Positions 6,209-8,535 of a stretch of 8,535 bases of DNA are shown piece after piece (position 1 is the stretch's first letter; every line of letters starts with the position of its first letter). Under the pieces are notes generated by a model. That model was not told the DNA's origin. It did no database searches and worked only from the letters and a program-made list of their open reading frames with translations. The translations under genes and the position numbers were made by a program. Location: assembly GCA_017428805.1 (NCBI GenBank), contig JAFRQC010000114.1, positions 1-8,535 on the forward strand, in the 5' to 3' direction. The stretch comes from Prevotella sp. Its GTDB lineage: Bacteria > Bacteroidota > Bacteroidia > Bacteroidales > Bacteroidaceae.

Positions 6209-6972
6209 ACAGGCGTAAACTCCGTATGTGGAGTCTCGTTATTGTGCTCAATCAGATCCACGAGGATGTTCTCACGCTCACCGTTGGCGATGATGACACG
6301 GATGCCGGCCTGGGACACCTTGGCGGCAGTGGTGTACTTCGAGTGCATACCACCACGACCGAAGGCACTCTTCTCGGGTTGGATGTATTCAGAGAGGTCA
6401 CGGCCGGGAGCCACCTCACGGATGAGTTCGGCACTGGGATCATCGGGATGGGTGGTGAAGATACCGTCGATGTTCGAGAGGAGGATGAGGGTATCTGCCT
6501 GCATCATTTGGGCGATGAGGCCGGAGAGCTCGTCGTTATCCGTAAACATCAGCTCTGTGACGCTGACGGTGTCGTTCTCGTTGACGATGGGCAGCACGTC
6601 GTTCTCCAGCATCACCGTCATACAAGCCCGCTGGTTGCGATACTGCTCACCAGGCTCGAAGTTCTCCTTCATCGTCAGCACCTGGCCTACGTGGATGCCG
6701 AACTCGCGGAACAGGTCATAGTAGAGTCCCACGAGTTTCACCTGACCCACGGCGGAGAACAACTGTCGCTGCTCCACTGAGTCGAGGGAGTGGTCGATGC
6801 GCAGTTCGCCTCGTCCGGAGGCCATGGCACCCGACGATACGACAATCACCTCGATGCCCTGCTTCCGTAGCCAGGCAATCTGGTCTACGAGTGCCGACAT
6901 CCGGGTGACATCCAGTTTCCCGTCTTTCCGCGTCAGCACGTTCGAACCGATCTTTACAACAATCCTTCTCAT
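6184..6972 (-). CDS. proB: Glutamate 5-kinase, kinase domain only (no PUA domain), C-terminus formed by a repeat
   Basis: A 262-residue cytosolic enzyme. It phosphorylates the gamma-carboxylate of glutamate with ATP, the first and usually proline-inhibited step of proline synthesis. The amino acid kinase fold is complete: VVKIGSNVLT with Lys7, VVSSGAMASG (44-53), the VGQVLTMKENF region, PIVNENDTVS and TDNDELSG for glutamate binding, LSNIDGIF, and FGRGGMHSK with the nucleotide-site lysine. Enterobacterial and, as I recall, Bacteroides ProB proteins are about 360-367 residues and carry a C-terminal PUA domain, absent here. The last residues, QTTPNPS, and the TAA stop are read from the palindromic repeat at 6171-6208, so the native tail has probably been replaced. 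The start at 6972 (MRRIVVKIGSNV) fits the family. The gene lies 37 bases upstream of proA. Kinase activity is expected, but feedback control may differ. Confidence 0.93.
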   Translation of the reverse strand: MRRIVVKIGSNVLTRKDGKLDVTRMSALVDQIAWLRKQGIEVIVVSSGAMASGRGELRIDHSLDSVEQRQLFSAVGQVKLVGLYYDLFREFGIHVGQVLTMKENFEPGEQYRNQRACMTVMLENDVLPIVNENDTVSVTELMFTDNDELSGLIAQMMQADTLILLSNIDGIFTTHPDDPSAELIREVAPGRDLSEYIQPEKSAFGRGGMHSKYTTAAKVSQAGIRVIIANGERENILVDLIEHNNETPHTEFTPVQTTPNPS

Positions 6973-6974
6973 TG

Positions 6975-7072
6975 TTTACTGTTTACAGTTTACGGTTTAC
7001 AGTTGATTACCTCTGCGGGTGTTCCGGCCTCCAGTCATATCATCTGTAAACTGTAAACCGTCAACTGTAAAC
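6975..7072. repeat. 98-base inverted-repeat element, copy B (ligase/proB gap)
   Basis: The second copy of the element at 4801-4898, in the same orientation, with arms 6981-7004 and 7049-7072. It occupies nearly all of the 106-base gap between the ligase stop and the proB start. Arms are identical to copy A, including the same single internal mismatch. Differences are four bases in a 10-base part of the loop (7019-7028) and one in the left flank (6980). No gene is contained in it. Confidence 0.92.
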
Positions 7073-7078
7073 TATTAT

Positions 7079-8535
7079 TTATTTCTTCTCGTCCTTCTGT
7101 CTGATCTCCACACGGCGGATCTTACCGCTGATGGTCTTCGGCAGTTCATCGACGAACTCGATGATACGGGGGTACTTATAGGGAGCCGTCTCTTTCTTCA
7201 CGTGCTGTTGCAGTTCCTTGATGAGGTCTTCGCCGGCCTTGTCCTTCCACTCCTTGCCGAGTACGACGGTAGCCTTCACCACCATACCACGGATATCGTC
7301 GGGCACACCGGTGATGGCACACTCTACGACGGCGGGATGCGTCATCAGGGCACTCTCCACCTCAAACGGACCGATACGGTAGCCGGAGCTCTTGATCACA
7401 TCGTCGATACGGCCTTCGAACCAGTAGTAGCCGTCTTCATCGCGCCAGGCCATATCGCCGGTATGATAGATGCCGTCGTGCCAGGCCTCACGGGTCAGTT
7501 CCTCGTCACGATAGTATTCCTTGAAGAGGCCGATGGGCTTACGGTCACCGACGCGCACCACGATCTCACCCTTCTCACCATCCTCGCAACTGGTGCCGTC
7601 GGCACGCAGCAGGTCGATGTTATACTGGGCGTTGGGCATACCCATGCTGCCGGGCTTCGGCTCCATCCAGGGGAAGGTGCCGAGCGTCATGGTGGTCTCC
7701 GTCTGTCCGAAGCCTTCCATCATCTTGATGCCGGTCTTCTCGTAGAACTTATCGAACACGGCGGGATTCAGGGCCTCGCCGGCGGTGGTGCAATATTCCA
7801 GCGAAGAGAGGTCATAGTTCGACAGATCCTCGCGGATCATGAAGCGGTAGATAGTGGGAGGTGCACAGAAACTCGTCACCTTGTATTTCTCAATCTGACG
7901 CAGCAGGGTGTCGGCATTGAACTTCTCGTGGTCGAAGACGAACACCGTTGCGCCGGCGAACCACTGACCATAGAACTTACCCCAAACGGCCTTACCCCAG
8001 CCGGTGTCGGCAACGGTCAGGTGGAGGGAACCTTCGTGCAGGTTATGCCAGAACACACCCGTTGTCAGATGTCCCATGGCATAGAGGTAGTCGTGGGCCA
8101 CCATCTTCGGCTCGCCACTGGTGCCTGAAGTAAAATACATCAGCATCGTGTCAGAGTTGTCGTTGACATGCTTCGGACGGACGAACTGCGGGGCCTGCTT
8201 CCATTCGCTCTGCCAGTCGTGCCAGATTTCCCCTCCTGAGTAGGAGGGGTTAGGGGTGGTCTGATCCGCCTCATTGCCCACCTTTATCAGCGTATCCACC
8301 GTCGGGCTCTCGGACATGGCGGCCTCTACCTGGCTCATCACATACTTATCATCCACACAGATGATGGCCTTCACCGAGGCACGGGTATTGCGATACACGA
8401 TGTCGTGCTTGGTCAGCATGTGGGTGGCAGGGATGACGATGGCACCGATCTTATGCAGGGCGAGCATAACCACCCACCACTCGTAACGGCGCTTCAGAAT
8501 CAACATCACAGGGTCGTTCTTGCCGATGCCTAACG
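7079..8535 (-). CDS. AMP-forming acyl-CoA synthetase/ligase, 5' end outside the window
   Basis: The frame is open from the right edge (first full codon 8533-8531) to TAA at 7081-7079, giving 484 residues. The GTG and ATG codons near 8509 are internal, since upstream codons (LGIGKNDP) continue the conserved domain. This ANL-superfamily enzyme activates a carboxylate with ATP to an acyl-AMP and transfers it to CoA in the cytosol. Motifs, numbered from the first full codon: YFTSGTSGEPK (133-143, phosphate loop), TTAGEAL, GFGQTE (274-279), YHTGDMAW, GRIDDVIKSSGYRIGPFEVE (hinge and CoA domain), and PKTISGKIRR with catalytic Lys471. The TVADTGWGKAVWGKFYGQW segment suggests the acetyl/medium-chain acyl-CoA synthetase branch; the substrate cannot be fixed. 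Residues about 90-102 (QTTPNPSYSGGE) are encoded by a palindromic repeat inserted in frame in the linker before the phosphate loop. The gene lies on the same strand upstream of proB; co-transcription is possible. Confidence 0.9.
   Translation of the reverse strand, partial: LGIGKNDPVMLILKRRYEWWVVMLALHKIGAIVIPATHMLTKHDIVYRNTRASVKAIICVDDKYVMSQVEAAMSESPTVDTLIKVGNEADQTTPNPSYSGGEIWHDWQSEWKQAPQFVRPKHVNDNSDTMLMYFTSGTSGEPKMVAHDYLYAMGHLTTGVFWHNLHEGSLHLTVADTGWGKAVWGKFYGQWFAGATVFVFDHEKFNADTLLRQIEKYKVTSFCAPPTIYRFMIREDLSNYDLSSLEYCTTAGEALNPAVFDKFYEKTGIKMMEGFGQTETTMTLGTFPWMEPKPGSMGMPNAQYNIDLLRADGTSCEDGEKGEIVVRVGDRKPIGLFKEYYRDEELTREAWHDGIYHTGDMAWRDEDGYYWFEGRIDDVIKSSGYRIGPFEVESALMTHPAVVECAITGVPDDIRGMVVKATVVLGKEWKDKAGEDLIKELQQHVKKETAPYKYPRIIEFVDELPKTISGKIRRVEIRQKDEKK
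8228..8264. repeat. GC-rich palindromic element, copy 2 (inside the ligase gene)
   Basis: This 37-base copy matches 6171-6208 apart from one missing T in the loop. The hairpin arms are 8230-8237 and 8242-8249, with a GAGT loop. It lies inside the ligase coding region and is translated in frame as QTTPNPSYSGGE, a Pro/Gly/Ser/Thr-rich stretch unlike the surrounding protein. Confidence 0.9.

Noticed and set aside
6007..6780. A 257-codon open frame on the plus strand across proA and proB
   Set aside because: It is antisense to two clear proline-synthesis genes and crosses the palindromic repeat; no family resemblance is visible.
4801..7072. TTTACAGTT/TTTACGG repeats as a CRISPR array
   Set aside because: The units are short, adjacent and arranged as inverted arms, with no regular spacers and no cas genes nearby.
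7019..8128. A long open frame on the plus strand (369 codons) opposite the acyl-CoA synthetase
   Set aside because: Its translation is rich in His, Val, Leu and Gly with no recognisable motif, and it mirrors codon bias of the minus-strand ligase, which has all ANL-family motifs in order. Its start also lies inside the 98-base repeat.
8507..8509. GTG as start codon of the acyl-CoA synthetase
   Set aside because: Codons upstream to the window edge stay open and continue conserved domain sequence (LGIGKNDP before VMLILKRR), so this GTG is an internal valine and the gene is partial.

Overview
The window looks like a chromosomal segment of a Bacteroidales bacterium, most likely a Prevotella-type genome. 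Four things point there: an N-succinylornithine-type transcarbamylase (argF') downstream of proB-proA, TAnnTTTG-type promoter -7 elements, no Shine-Dalgarno-like starts, and many short AT-rich or palindromic intergenic repeats. No rRNA, tRNA, CRISPR array, insertion sequence or phage gene is visible.

Layout. At the left edge (1-121, minus) is the N-terminus of a probable PLP-dependent threonine aldolase-like enzyme. It diverges from a two-gene plus-strand operon across a 158-base gap. That gap holds a 19-bp inverted repeat flanked symmetrically by two divergent promoter candidates. The plus operon (280-3820) encodes two exported proteins whose genes overlap by 8 bases. The first is a fusion of a DUF3089-type alpha/beta hydrolase domain to a degenerate histidine-phosphatase domain. 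The second is a stand-alone histidine acid phosphatase, a paralogue of the first protein's C-terminal half, with intact catalytic motifs.

Converging on this operon with only 7 bases between stop codons is a minus-strand cluster: an AMP-forming acyl-CoA synthetase/ligase (5' end outside the window), proB, proA and argF'. ProB and ProA turn glutamate into glutamate semialdehyde for proline. ArgF' performs the carbamoyl transfer step of the succinylated arginine pathway used in Bacteroidetes. The cluster therefore joins two glutamate-derived amino acid pathways. The role of the ligase in it is not evident.

The most distinctive feature is repeat colonisation of the minus cluster. Two near-identical 98-base inverted-repeat elements sit in the ligase/proB and proA/argF' gaps. 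Two copies of a 37-38-base GC-rich palindromic element sit elsewhere: one supplies the last codons and stop of proB, the other lies in frame inside the ligase gene. The proB copy carries one extra base that creates the stop codon. Without it, the frame would run on to a TGA three bases before the proA start. A tandem 15-base repeat is likewise inserted in frame in the first phosphatase-like gene.
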